DNA of 42,120 bases from the NCBI RefSeq assembly GCF_022829585.1, contig NZ_JAKSYC010000238.1:1-42120 (forward strand). Reading direction: 5' to 3'. Made by a program: the position numbers and the translations under genes. Positions 35,527-42,120 of the stretch are shown here, piece by piece. The notes below the pieces were generated by a model that was given only the letters and a program-made list of their open reading frames with translations, was not told where the DNA came from and did no database searches. The stretch is from Methylobacterium sp. J-026. Lineage in GTDB: Bacteria > Pseudomonadota > Alphaproteobacteria > Rhizobiales > Beijerinckiaceae. Every line of letters starts with the position of its first letter. The first letter of the stretch is position 1.

Positions 35527-36369
35527 ATGCCGACGGCAGCCCGAACCGCGCGCGCCAAGGCGAGGATGCAGGCTCCGAGATCGATCGCTCAGCCTCGGTT
35601 CCGGGCGCAAATCCCGGGCGGCGACCCCAACGGGCTCGTCGGGCCGCGTCCCCGAACCGCCGCCCGAACCGTCGTTTTTTCAGTGGCGGCACTGCTGGGA
35701 GCCGGGCTGACGGTCCCTCCTCCCCGACCGGAGGCAGGTGTGGTCGCGCCGGTCGCGGCCCTGGTGTTGCCGGCACCGCGGCCGCCCTGTTTCGTCGTGA
35801 TCATGTCGCTCGACGGCGTGACCGCCGATTTCATTCGGATCCGCATGCGGGCCGACACCGCAGCGGCCGCGATCCCGCAGGTCGATGACGCGCTACAAGA
35901 TACGTGGCTGAACGCCTTCTATGGCGATAAACAGCGCCTGAGGGCGTTCATCGGGCAGGCGGCCGATGCCAGCGGCCTGCCGGTCGACTTCTTCCTCCGG
36001 CTCCTCGAGCAGGAGAGCGGGCTCGATCACCGCGCGGTCAGCCGCGCGGGGGCTCAGGGCGTCGCGCAATTCATGCCCGCGACCGCGGCCGAGCGGGGCC
36101 TGACCGACCCCTTCGACCCCTTCGAAGCGATACCCAAGGCGGCGGCGTTCCTGCGCGAACAGCGCGCGGCGTTCGGCAGCCTCGGCCTGGCGGCGGCCGC
36201 CTACAATGCCGGACCCCAGCGCGTGAGGAACTGGCTCGCCGGACGGGCGCCGCTGCCCAAGGAGACACGCGCCTACGTGGCGACGATCACGGGACGATCC
36301 GCGGACTCCTGGCGGCAGGGGGATGACACGTTCGCCCTCGCCGAGCCGTCGATCCGGGACGGCTGGTGA
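35527..36369 (+). CDS. Lytic transglycosylase (SLT domain)
   Basis: A 280-residue protein. The C-terminal half (about 140-260) is a soluble lytic transglycosylase domain: catalytic E163 in RLLEQESGLDHRAVS, then AGAQGVAQFMPATA and AAAAYNAGPQRVRNWL. Such enzymes cleave peptidoglycan glycan strands. The N-terminal part has a basic stretch and a hydrophobic segment at about residues 50-64 (VFSVAALLGAGLTV), a likely membrane anchor or uncleaved signal. The exact start is uncertain; ATG at 35527 is the longest. The gene stands alone. Confidence 0.85.
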   Translation: MPTAARTARAKARMQAPRSIAQPRFRAQIPGGDPNGLVGPRPRTAARTVVFSVAALLGAGLTVPPPRPEAGVVAPVAALVLPAPRPPCFVVIMSLDGVTADFIRIRMRADTAAAAIPQVDDALQDTWLNAFYGDKQRLRAFIGQAADASGLPVDFFLRLLEQESGLDHRAVSRAGAQGVAQFMPATAAERGLTDPFDPFEAIPKAAAFLREQRAAFGSLGLAAAAYNAGPQRVRNWLAGRAPLPKETRAYVATITGRSADSWRQGDDTFALAEPSIRDGW

Positions 36370-36453
36370 TCGCGGCCGGAGGGCCCGACCTCCGCCGCCG
36401 GCCCGCTCCGGGCGGATGGGCGGGAGACGTCGGGTCCCCGCAGCGCGCGCCCG

Positions 36454-36615
36454 TCAGGCGGCTTCCCGGCGCGTGACGACCAGGGCCCAGATGGTCGCGG
36501 GGATCCAGCCGATGAGCGTCAGGTGGAGGATGATGCAGAGAATGCCTTGGATCACCTTCCCGCGCAGGAACATGGCGAGCCAGGGCGCGAGGAAGCAGAT
36601 GATGATCATGATCAT
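36454..36615 (-). CDS. Pmp3/YqaE-family small membrane proteolipid, copy 1
   Basis: A 53-residue protein with two membrane helices joined by a short loop, MIMIIICFLAPWLAMFLRGK and then VIQGILCIILHLTLIGWIPA. This is the Pmp3/YqaE/UPF0057 family, found in bacteria, plants and yeast and linked to salt and membrane-potential stress. The ribosome site AAGGAG lies before the ATG at 36615. Its close paralogue is at 37628-37792 on the plus strand. It is too short to have stood out among longer reading frames. Confidence 0.9.
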   Translation of the reverse strand: MIMIIICFLAPWLAMFLRGKVIQGILCIILHLTLIGWIPATIWALVVTRREAA

Positions 36616-36908
36616 GGGTCGGACAGCTCCTTGACCACCGACATAGGCACCCGCCGCAATTCAGGTAGCCCTCCGCCTCCAGCCGTCCTGTGAGGCGTGC
36701 CGCGGCGCGCGTCCGCGTTGGTCCGGCTCCATCCCGGCATCGCATGGCCTGCGCCGCATGTCCGCGAGTAGAGACACAGACCCTGAGCCGGCGACGGTCG
36801 CATCGAGCCGCTGATGCCTGCCGCGCGTCCCCGCGGGCCAAAATGCGCCTGGCCGGCGCGGCGGCAACGCCGCATCAGGACATGCGGCGGGAGATGCTGA
36901 GACTACGC
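36616..36908. other. Intergenic region, nothing clear
   Basis: About 290 bases between copy 1 of the Pmp3-type gene and a small membrane protein gene, both on the minus strand. No GGAAC promoter motif faces copy 1. No repeat or RNA gene was recognised. Confidence 0.4.
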
Positions 36909-37091
36909 TCAGGCGGTGAACACCTGCACGAGCGCACCGAGACCACCCAGGGCCGCAGCGCTGACGCCGCTCACGAAGGCGACGTCCCAGCCCGCGATGC
37001 GGGAGGAGACCGGGGCGTACCGGTAAGCCGAGACCGTCGTCGCGACGCCGACCGACGCGACAGCGAGGGCAATAGCCATCAGGATAGTCAT
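36909..37091 (-). CDS. Small two-helix membrane protein of unknown function
   Basis: A 60-residue protein (MTILMAIALAVASVGVATTV at the start) with two hydrophobic segments, about residues 2-20 and 40-58, and a short polar loop between. The GAGGAT ribosome site lies 8 bases before the ATG at 37091. I do not recognise a family. It lies between the two inverted Pmp3-type copies. Confidence 0.65.
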   Translation of the reverse strand: MTILMAIALAVASVGVATTVSAYRYAPVSSRIAGWDVAFVSGVSAAALGGLGALVQVFTA

Positions 37092-37252
37092 CTTGGTGAT
37101 CCTCGTCCGCCAGCGGCAGGACTGACCAACCATCGCGCGGATCAGTACAACGGATCGGAGACGCGAAATATCCGCGTGCGACAAGGGCGATCCCCGGCAG
37201 GCGCGGCCGAGCCGTATCCGCGCCGGACTTCCGGTTGCGCGTCGTCGTCGCG

Positions 37253-37411
37253 TCAGGATGCCAGTGCGAAGTCCGCGCCCGCGAAACCGAGGCCGGCCAG
37301 GAACAGGCTTCCGCCGATCACTTCGAGGATCGCGCGGTAGCGCGGCGACCACAGGGAACCGGCAGCCATGCCGGCGCCGGCCATGACACAGAACACCCCG
37401 AGCGCCATCAT
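37253..37411 (-). CDS. Small two-helix membrane protein of unknown function
   Basis: A 52-residue protein (MMALGVFCVMAGAGMAAGSL, then a second helix GGSLFLAGLGFAGADFAL). The start is taken as the ATG at 37411 because a textbook GGAGG lies 5 bases upstream; a longer version from 37579 would add a polar tail with no ribosome site. A GGAAC at 37469-37465 (minus strand) is followed after 16 bases by GGTA, a partial EcfG-type match. Family not recognised. Confidence 0.6.
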   Translation of the reverse strand: MMALGVFCVMAGAGMAAGSLWSPRYRAILEVIGGSLFLAGLGFAGADFALAS

Positions 37412-37572
37412 GATGGCCTCCGCACCGAACCAGGACGGGAAGTCTACCGCGGCGAAGCGCGACGGTTCCAACCCGTCGAAGCTGTCGACAGGATATTTGG
37501 CGCGCCCGTCGCGGGCGGACCCGCACGCGCGATCAGGGATCGCGCGATGCGGCCGCGATGACGTGAGGGGCG

Positions 37573-37597
37573 GGAACATCTAGGCGGTGTGACGGTT
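37573..37597 (+). promoter_or_regulatory. Candidate EcfG-type promoter for Pmp3-type copy 2
   Basis: GGAAC (37573-37577), 16 bases, GGTT (37594-37597). The known general-stress consensus in Methylobacterium relatives is GGAAC-N16/17-CGTT, so -35 is exact and -10 has one mismatch. It lies 31 bases before the ATG at 37628, a fitting leader length. Confidence 0.5.
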
Positions 37598-37627
37598 CGT
37601 CAGCGTCGCTGGAGACCCGATACCGCC

Positions 37628-37792
37628 ATGGTCATGATCATCATCTGCATCCTCGCGCCATGGCTCGCCATGTTCCTGCGCGGGAAGGTCCTCCAGGGGA
37701 TCCTGTGCATCCTCCTCCACATCACGCTGATCGGCTGGATCCCGGCCACGATCTGGGCCCTGGTGGTCACCCGGCGCGAGAGCGCGGCCTGA
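37628..37792 (+). CDS. Pmp3/YqaE-family small membrane proteolipid, copy 2
   Basis: A 54-residue protein (MVMIIICILAPWLAMFLRGK, then VLQGILCILLHITLIGWIPA) nearly identical to copy 1 apart from a few conservative changes. An internal start at 37628 is chosen over an upstream frame start at 37589, because the family begins there. The EcfG-type promoter precedes it. In other organisms family members respond to salt or envelope stress; the role here is inferred. Confidence 0.9.
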   Translation: MVMIIICILAPWLAMFLRGKVLQGILCILLHITLIGWIPATIWALVVTRRESAA

Positions 37793-37921
37793 CGGACCGC
37801 CGCGGATCACGACCGGCGGAACGAAGGGCACCCTGCGGGCCCGTCGCTGGACAGGAGGCGAGCCCGCTTCGCGACAGCGAACGGGCGATGCCCGGGGTCG
37901 AGGACGGGAGCCGCGCGCGCC

Positions 37922-38128
37922 TCAGTGCGTGATCATCAGCGCGATCGCCACGATCCCGCAGATGCCGGCGATCGCAGCACTGGCCTGGCCGATGGCGACG
38001 GTGAGGGCCTCGGCCCGGTCCGGTGCCGCGTTGTCGTTGGCCGCGCGGTCCCGAGCCCCCCGCGGCCGGACCCACCGGTCGAGGCCGGCATCGTATCGGC
38101 CCTGTGCCTGCTTGGGGGCCGCGCGCAT
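37922..38128 (-). CDS. Small tail-anchored membrane protein of unknown function
   Basis: A 68-residue protein with a basic, polar N-terminus (MRAAPKQAQGRYDAGLDRWV) and one C-terminal helix (about residues 46-66, GQASAAIAGICGIVAIALMI). A GGAG lies 8 bases before the ATG at 38128, supporting a real gene. Family not recognised. It lies 113 bases before the end of the LOV kinase gene, which is read in the same direction. Confidence 0.65.
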   Translation of the reverse strand: MRAAPKQAQGRYDAGLDRWVRPRGARDRAANDNAAPDRAEALTVAIGQASAAIAGICGIVAIALMITH

Positions 38129-38243
38129 CGCCGGGTCTCCATGGTCCGCGTCTGGATGAAACGGCGGCGCCGGAGATCGGATCCCGGCCCGCCCCCGAAC
38201 GCCGTGGATGACCCCTCCCCTGCGCCCCGAAAGACACAGGCGC

Positions 38244-40781
38244 CTACGGCCGGCGTGCCTGCTCCTTGTCGGCCTCGATGATCTCGCGGATCCGGGTGGC
38301 CATCGCCTCCATGGCGAACGGCTTGGTCAGCACGGCCATGCCGGGCCCGAGCTGGCCGGGCCCGAGGACGGCGTTCTCGGCGTAGCCGGTGATGAACAGC
38401 ACCCTGAGGTCTGGCCGGGTCTCGCGCCCGGCATCGGCCATCTGGCGGCCGTTCATCCCGCCGGGCAGGCCGACATCGGTCACCAGCAGATCGATGCGCA
38501 CGTCCGATCGCAGGACCTTCAGCCCGGCCGCGCTGTCGGCCGCCTCGATCGCCGTGTAGCCGAGCTCGTCCAAAATATCGGTGAGCAGCATGCGCACGGT
38601 CGGCTCGTCATCGACGACCAGGACCGTCTCCCCCTGCTCGGAGCGCGGGAACTTCGGCGGCGTCGCGGCGGCGCGCGGACCGGGCACCGCGCCGTGGTAG
38701 CGCGGCAGGTAGAGGCACACGGTCGTGCCGTGACCGACTTCGGAATAGATGCGGACCTGACCGCCCGATTGCTGCGCGAAGCCGTAGATCATCGACAGGC
38801 CGAGGCCGGTGCCCTGCCCCAGCGGCTTGGTGGTGAAGAACGGCTCGAACACGCGGCCGATCACCTCCGGAGGCATGCCGGTCCCGGTGTCGGTCACGCA
38901 CAGGGCGAGGTACTGCCCCTCGGGCACGTCGTGCTGCCGGGCGGCCGGTCCGTCCATCCACTTGTTGGAGGTCTCGACCGTGATGTGTCCGCCCTCCGGC
39001 ATGGCGTCGCGGGCGTTGATGCACAGGTTCAGCAGCGCGTTCTCGAGCTGCGACGGATCGACCAGCGCCGGCCAGACGCTCGCCGCGCCGACGACCTGGA
39101 GGGCGATCGACGGACCGACGGTGCGCTGAATCATGTCCTGCATGTCCAGCACCAGCCGGTTCACGTCCGTCGGCCGCGGATCGAGGGTCTGGCGGCGCGA
39201 GAACGCCAGCAGGCGATGGGTCAGGGCCGCGGCCCGCTTGGCCGCGCCCTGGGCGGCCGCCATGTAGCGCTCGACGTCCTTGAACCGCCCCTGCTGCATG
39301 CGGGCCTGCATCAGTTCCAGCGATCCCGAGATGCCGGCGAGCAGGTTGTTGAAATCGTGCGCGAGGCCGCCGGTGAGCTGGCCGACCGCCTCCATCTTCT
39401 GCGACTGGCGCAGGGCGTCCTGGGTCTCGGCCAGTTCGGCCGCGGCGCGCAGCCGATCGGAGATGTCCTTGGCGAAGTGGAACGCGCCGATCACCGCGCC
39501 CTCGGCGTCGCGCAGGGGCGCGTAGGAGACTTCCCAGACCGGCTTGGCGAGGTTCGGGTCCCCGAACGCCTCCGTCACGGTGTAGCATTCCCCGGCCAGG
39601 GCCCGGTCCATGAGCGCGCGCATGACCGGGGCCTGGTCGGACGGGAACAGGTCCGGAAAGACCTCTCCGAGCGCCACGCGGTGGCCGAAGATCCGGAAGA
39701 ACGCGTCGCTATGCGCCGGGTTGAACGCGATCAGCCGGTAGCCCGTATCGAACGCGCAGATCGGGGCGGCGCTCGACTGGACGATGTCGCCGTAGAGGCG
39801 CATCTGCGCCGTCCGGTCGGCGACCTGCGTCTGCAGGGACAGGGTGCGGTCGCGCGCGGCAAGTTCGCTCCGCTTGCGGTGGGTGATGTCGGTGGCGGCC
39901 CCGTACCATTCGGTGATCGCCTGCTGCCCGTCGAACACGGGTACGGCGCGCGACATGATCCAGCCGGTCGTCCCGTCGGCGGCAAGGACCTGATGCTCGA
40001 GGCTGAACGGAGACTGTGTCTCGATCGCGCGCCGGATCTCGGCGGAGACGGCCGCGCGCGCCTGGGGCGGGATGTAGTCCGCGAGCCAGTGCGGGTTGTC
40101 CTGCGTCGTATCGGCGAGGACGTCGCCGCCGACGAGCTGGAACATGCTGCCCCAGTCGGCGCTCATCCGGTAGCGGACCTCGGAGGACGAGCGCAGCAGC
40201 GCGTCGAGCATCTGCTCGCGCTTGTGAAGCGCGGCGTTGAGGTCGCGCAGGCGCTCGCGCTCCAGCGTGACGTCGAACTGCGATGCGAAGAAGTAGGTGA
40301 GCGCCCCGTCCGCGTCGAAGACCGGGGAGACCAGCAGGCGATTCCAGAACCGCTCGCCGCTCTTCTTATAGTTGAGAAGATCGATCTCGATCGCCTCGCG
40401 CCCTGCGATCGCCGCACGGATCCTGTCGACGTCGTCGCGATCGGTCTCCGGTCCCTGCAGGAACCGGCAGTTGCGCCCCAGAATCTCGTCCCGGCCGTAG
40501 CCGGTCAGCCTGCTGAAGGCGGCGTTGACGAAGACGATCGGGTTGTCGGGCTGATGCGGGTCCGTGATCAGCATCGGCATCCGTGTCGCCCGCACGGCGG
40601 CGGAAAACGGATCGTGGCTGCGGTCGGACCGGTGGATTTCCGCGTCGATGCGGTCGTGTTCGAAACGATCGGGCAATGGAGGCGTCGGCTCGCTCGCGAC
40701 CTCTGGGGCGTGGCGTGCCGGCCGCGGGACGCCGCGATAGCATGCGCGGCCGCGGGTCTGGGTGATCGAACCTGCGACCAA
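38244..40781 (-). CDS. LOV-PAS-PAS hybrid histidine kinase (blue-light sensor)
   Basis: An 845-residue soluble hybrid kinase. LOV domain about residues 60-170 with the photoactive cysteine C105 in GRNCRFLQG, the motif that forms the flavin adduct. Two further PAS domains follow (about 190-305 and 325-445), then HisKA with H475 (GGLAHDFNNLLAG), HATPase (NLCINARDAM, DTGTGMPPEV and GTGLGLSM) and a C-terminal receiver (VVDDEPTVRML with acceptor D in LLVTDVGLPGG). No membrane segment is seen. The start is uncertain: the in-frame upstream codon at 40781 is TTG, and another TTG is at about 40676. No ATG lies before the LOV domain. Confidence 0.88.
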   Translation of the reverse strand: MVAGSITQTRGRACYRGVPRPARHAPEVASEPTPPLPDRFEHDRIDAEIHRSDRSHDPFSAAVRATRMPMLITDPHQPDNPIVFVNAAFSRLTGYGRDEILGRNCRFLQGPETDRDDVDRIRAAIAGREAIEIDLLNYKKSGERFWNRLLVSPVFDADGALTYFFASQFDVTLERERLRDLNAALHKREQMLDALLRSSSEVRYRMSADWGSMFQLVGGDVLADTTQDNPHWLADYIPPQARAAVSAEIRRAIETQSPFSLEHQVLAADGTTGWIMSRAVPVFDGQQAITEWYGAATDITHRKRSELAARDRTLSLQTQVADRTAQMRLYGDIVQSSAAPICAFDTGYRLIAFNPAHSDAFFRIFGHRVALGEVFPDLFPSDQAPVMRALMDRALAGECYTVTEAFGDPNLAKPVWEVSYAPLRDAEGAVIGAFHFAKDISDRLRAAAELAETQDALRQSQKMEAVGQLTGGLAHDFNNLLAGISGSLELMQARMQQGRFKDVERYMAAAQGAAKRAAALTHRLLAFSRRQTLDPRPTDVNRLVLDMQDMIQRTVGPSIALQVVGAASVWPALVDPSQLENALLNLCINARDAMPEGGHITVETSNKWMDGPAARQHDVPEGQYLALCVTDTGTGMPPEVIGRVFEPFFTTKPLGQGTGLGLSMIYGFAQQSGGQVRIYSEVGHGTTVCLYLPRYHGAVPGPRAAATPPKFPRSEQGETVLVVDDEPTVRMLLTDILDELGYTAIEAADSAAGLKVLRSDVRIDLLVTDVGLPGGMNGRQMADAGRETRPDLRVLFITGYAENAVLGPGQLGPGMAVLTKPFAMEAMATRIREIIEADKEQARRP

Positions 40782-40892
40782 GCGTCCGAACGGGTCCTGC
40801 CTGCACCGGACTTTGGTCCAACGGGGGCCTCCGGGGGCGGCTCAGGCGGGTGATGCGCCGGCGGCCGACCCGATTCCGCGCGGAGCCCCGTT

Positions 40893-40922
40893 CCCGCATC
40901 CTGATCCGGAACGGGATGCGGG
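40893..40922. promoter_or_regulatory. 9-bp inverted repeat over the -35 of the EcfG-type promoter
   Basis: CCCGCATCC (40893-40901) is the reverse complement of GGATGCGGG (40914-40922). The 12-base centre holds the GGAAC -35 element, and a second inverted pair GTTCC (40890-40894)/GGAAC (40908-40912) lies on it. Placement suggests an operator, but chance in GC-rich DNA cannot be excluded. Confidence 0.45.
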
Positions 40923-40933
40923 TGCGCCACGTT
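40908..40933 (+). promoter_or_regulatory. EcfG-type general stress promoter
   Basis: GGAAC (40908-40912), 17 bases, CGTT (40930-40933): exact match to the published consensus for the PhyR-NepR-EcfG regulon in Methylobacterium relatives. It lies 33 bases before the ATG of the glycine-zipper protein. Confidence 0.75.
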
Positions 40934-40965
40934 TCTGGGCAACATCCAATCCCAGGAGCGACCCC

Positions 40966-41220
40966 ATGCGTATGTTGACCGCTGTTTCACTTCTCGCTCT
41001 GACGGCCCTGGCGGGCGTCGGCCAGGCCGAAGCCAAGGGCTGCCTGAAGGGCGCCGTCGTCGGCGGCCTGGCCGGGCACATGGTCGGGCACGGGGTGGCG
41101 GGCGCCGCTGCCGGCTGCGCGATCGGCCATCACCGCGCCAACCGCGCGACGACCACGGACGGGACCGTGCCCACCTCCACCGGGACCGCGCCCACGACGA
41201 CCAACACGCGCTCGTACTGA
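40966..41220 (+). CDS. Glycine-zipper exported protein, probable stress gene
   Basis: An 84-residue protein with a signal peptide (MRMLTAVSLLALTALAGVG, cleavage near AEA). The middle is a glycine zipper (GAVVGGLAGHMVGHGVAG, with a further AAAGCAIG), as in small outer-membrane or periplasmic proteins of the YMGG/17-kDa antigen type. The end is a Thr/Ser-rich tail. CAGGAG precedes the ATG by 7 bases. The gene starts just after an EcfG-type promoter and ends at an intrinsic terminator, so it is a single transcription unit. The exact role is unknown. Confidence 0.8.
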   Translation: MRMLTAVSLLALTALAGVGQAEAKGCLKGAVVGGLAGHMVGHGVAGAAAGCAIGHHRANRATTTDGTVPTSTGTAPTTTNTRSY

Positions 41221-41250
41221 TCGCGCCGACGCCGAATCCCGGCGCGGAGG

Positions 41251-41279
41251 GGCCCCGGTCGACGACCGGGGCCTTTTTC
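41251..41279 (+). terminator. Intrinsic terminator of the glycine-zipper gene
   Basis: GGCCCCGGTC, loop GAC, GACCGGGGCC (10-bp stem, 41251-41273) followed by TTTTT. A textbook terminator, 31 bases after the stop. Confidence 0.92.
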
Positions 41280-41372
41280 ATGGTCTGCTGCGCCCGCGAT
41301 GCCGATCGGCCGGTGACGGGCTGACCGGACGGGCTTCGAGGCAGCCGCCCGGCCCCGCTGTCGGACGGCGGC

Positions 41373-42120
41373 TCAGGCGCCGCGACCGCGGTCCGAGACC
41401 AGCCGCAGGCCGGGGGCGAATTGCGCCGCGAGGGCGGCGGCGACCTTGCGTTCGAGCTCGCCGTTGCGGAACGGCTTCTGCACGATCCCGTCCGACCCGA
41501 CGGTCCCCGCCTTCATCAGGATGGCGGTGTCGGCGAAGCCGGTGACGAACAGGATCAGGAGCGACGGCCAGCGCTTGCGGATCTCGACCGCGGCCTCGGC
41601 GCCGTTCATCCCCGGCATGGCGAAGTCGAGCACGACGAGGTCGACGCACGGATCCGCCTCCAGGGCGGCCAGCCCCTGAAGGCCCGAGGACGCCTCGCGC
41701 ACGGCGTACCCGGCCTCCCCCAGCCGCGTCGCGGTGACCTCCCGGACATTGCCGTCGTCGTCGATCACGAGGATGACCGGCATGCTCCCGGGCGGGTGCG
41801 CGAGGGCGCAGTCGATGGGCGCCATCGCGGTCGGCCTGTCGGCCTCGCCGGTTGCGACGCGGGGCAGGTACACCTTGATCGAGGTGCCCTCGCCGAGGAC
41901 CGTATCGATGCGGATGCCGCCGCCGGACTGCTTCACGAAGCCGAACACCTGGGCGAGGCCGAGGCCCGACCCCTTGCCGACCTCCTTGGTGGTGAAGAAC
42001 GGTTCGAACACCCGCGCTAGCACCGCCGGCGCCATGCCGGTGCCGGTGTCGCTCACCGAGACCATGACGTACTCGCCGGGCTGCGGCTGCTCGGGCCGGC
42101 TCGGCGGCCCCGTGACGGTG
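41373..42120 (-). CDS. Hybrid histidine kinase, C-terminal part (cut by window edge)
   Basis: The visible 248 codons hold the end of an HATPase domain (VSDTGTGMAPAVLARVFEPF, then KGSGLGLAQVFGFVKQSGGG) and a C-terminal receiver (VILVIDDDGNVREVTA, acceptor D in LVVLDFAMPGMNGAEA, TGFADTAIL and QKPFRNGEL). The reading frame enters from the right edge, so its sensory part is outside the window. It resembles the kinase at 38244-40781 in layout. It ends 93 bases past the terminator of the glycine-zipper gene, to which it is convergent. Confidence 0.9.
   Translation of the reverse strand, partial: TVTGPPSRPEQPQPGEYVMVSVSDTGTGMAPAVLARVFEPFFTTKEVGKGSGLGLAQVFGFVKQSGGGIRIDTVLGEGTSIKVYLPRVATGEADRPTAMAPIDCALAHPPGSMPVILVIDDDGNVREVTATRLGEAGYAVREASSGLQGLAALEADPCVDLVVLDFAMPGMNGAEAAVEIRKRWPSLLILFVTGFADTAILMKAGTVGSDGIVQKPFRNGELERKVAAALAAQFAPGLRLVSDRGRGA

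Noticed and set aside
37441..37469. Full EcfG promoter for the 37253-37411 gene
   Set aside because: The -35 GGAAC is exact but the -10 is GGTA; kept only as a note in the gene entry.

Overview
The window is high-GC DNA in which almost every protein resembles Alphaproteobacteria (Hyphomicrobiales), most likely Methylobacterium or a close relative. The support comes from the sequence: a tRNA-His with G1:U72 and A73 in place of the usual G-1:C73 pair; a GAAC-N7-GAAC LexA box in front of dinB; GGAAC-N16/17-(C/G)GTT promoter motifs of the PhyR/EcfG general stress type; a potassium-independent H+-pyrophosphatase; and a LOV-domain hybrid histidine kinase. The genus is an inference. No plasmid, phage, insertion sequence or CRISPR signature was found. 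The window is mostly chromosomal housekeeping DNA with a more accessory-looking last third.

Layout. 1-3.4 kb: the end of a chemotaxis receptor gene, a DUF892 ferritin-like gene and a DoxX-like gene. 3.4-6.2 kb: a tightly overlapping pabB-pabA-pabC operon (p-aminobenzoate for folate) that also carries the doxX-like gene. 6.6-9.6 kb: rimO, SOS-controlled dinB and a small exported protein. 9.6-12.3 kb: a small acidic protein, nicotinamidase, quinone oxidoreductase, sdhE and a 76-residue unknown. 12.3-12.7 kb: a scar of a brnT/brnA toxin-antitoxin module. 12.7-20 kb: mfd, then tmk, a D,D-carboxypeptidase and rlpA (nucleotide supply and cell wall) on the minus strand. 20-23 kb: a 1 kb gene-free stretch with a G11 tract, a possible structured RNA, a bipartite palindromic repeat and a leader hairpin, leading into hppA. 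23-27.5 kb: tag, an HD hydrolase, a tyrosine-phosphatase-like gene, xseB and dxs. 27.6-31.7 kb: a tartrate/isopropylmalate-type dehydrogenase, a ClC channel with CBS domains, tRNA-His with its own terminator, and hpt. 31.9-35.5 kb: a single-domain response regulator and several small membrane or exported unknowns.

35.5-42.1 kb: a lytic transglycosylase, two inverted copies of a Pmp3/YqaE proteolipid gene around two small membrane proteins, another small membrane protein, a LOV-PAS-PAS hybrid histidine kinase, a glycine-zipper exported protein with a textbook EcfG-type promoter, and the end of a second hybrid kinase. This looks like an envelope and stress-sensing neighbourhood. That the genes act together is inferred from two promoter motifs, the gene types and their adjacency.

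The least ordinary sequence signals are: two unrelated genes whose Lys-rich C-terminal tails continue past the stop codon as in-frame tandem repeats; the toxin-antitoxin deletion scar; the structured region before hppA; the small-membrane-protein cluster; and a palindrome sitting on an EcfG-type promoter.
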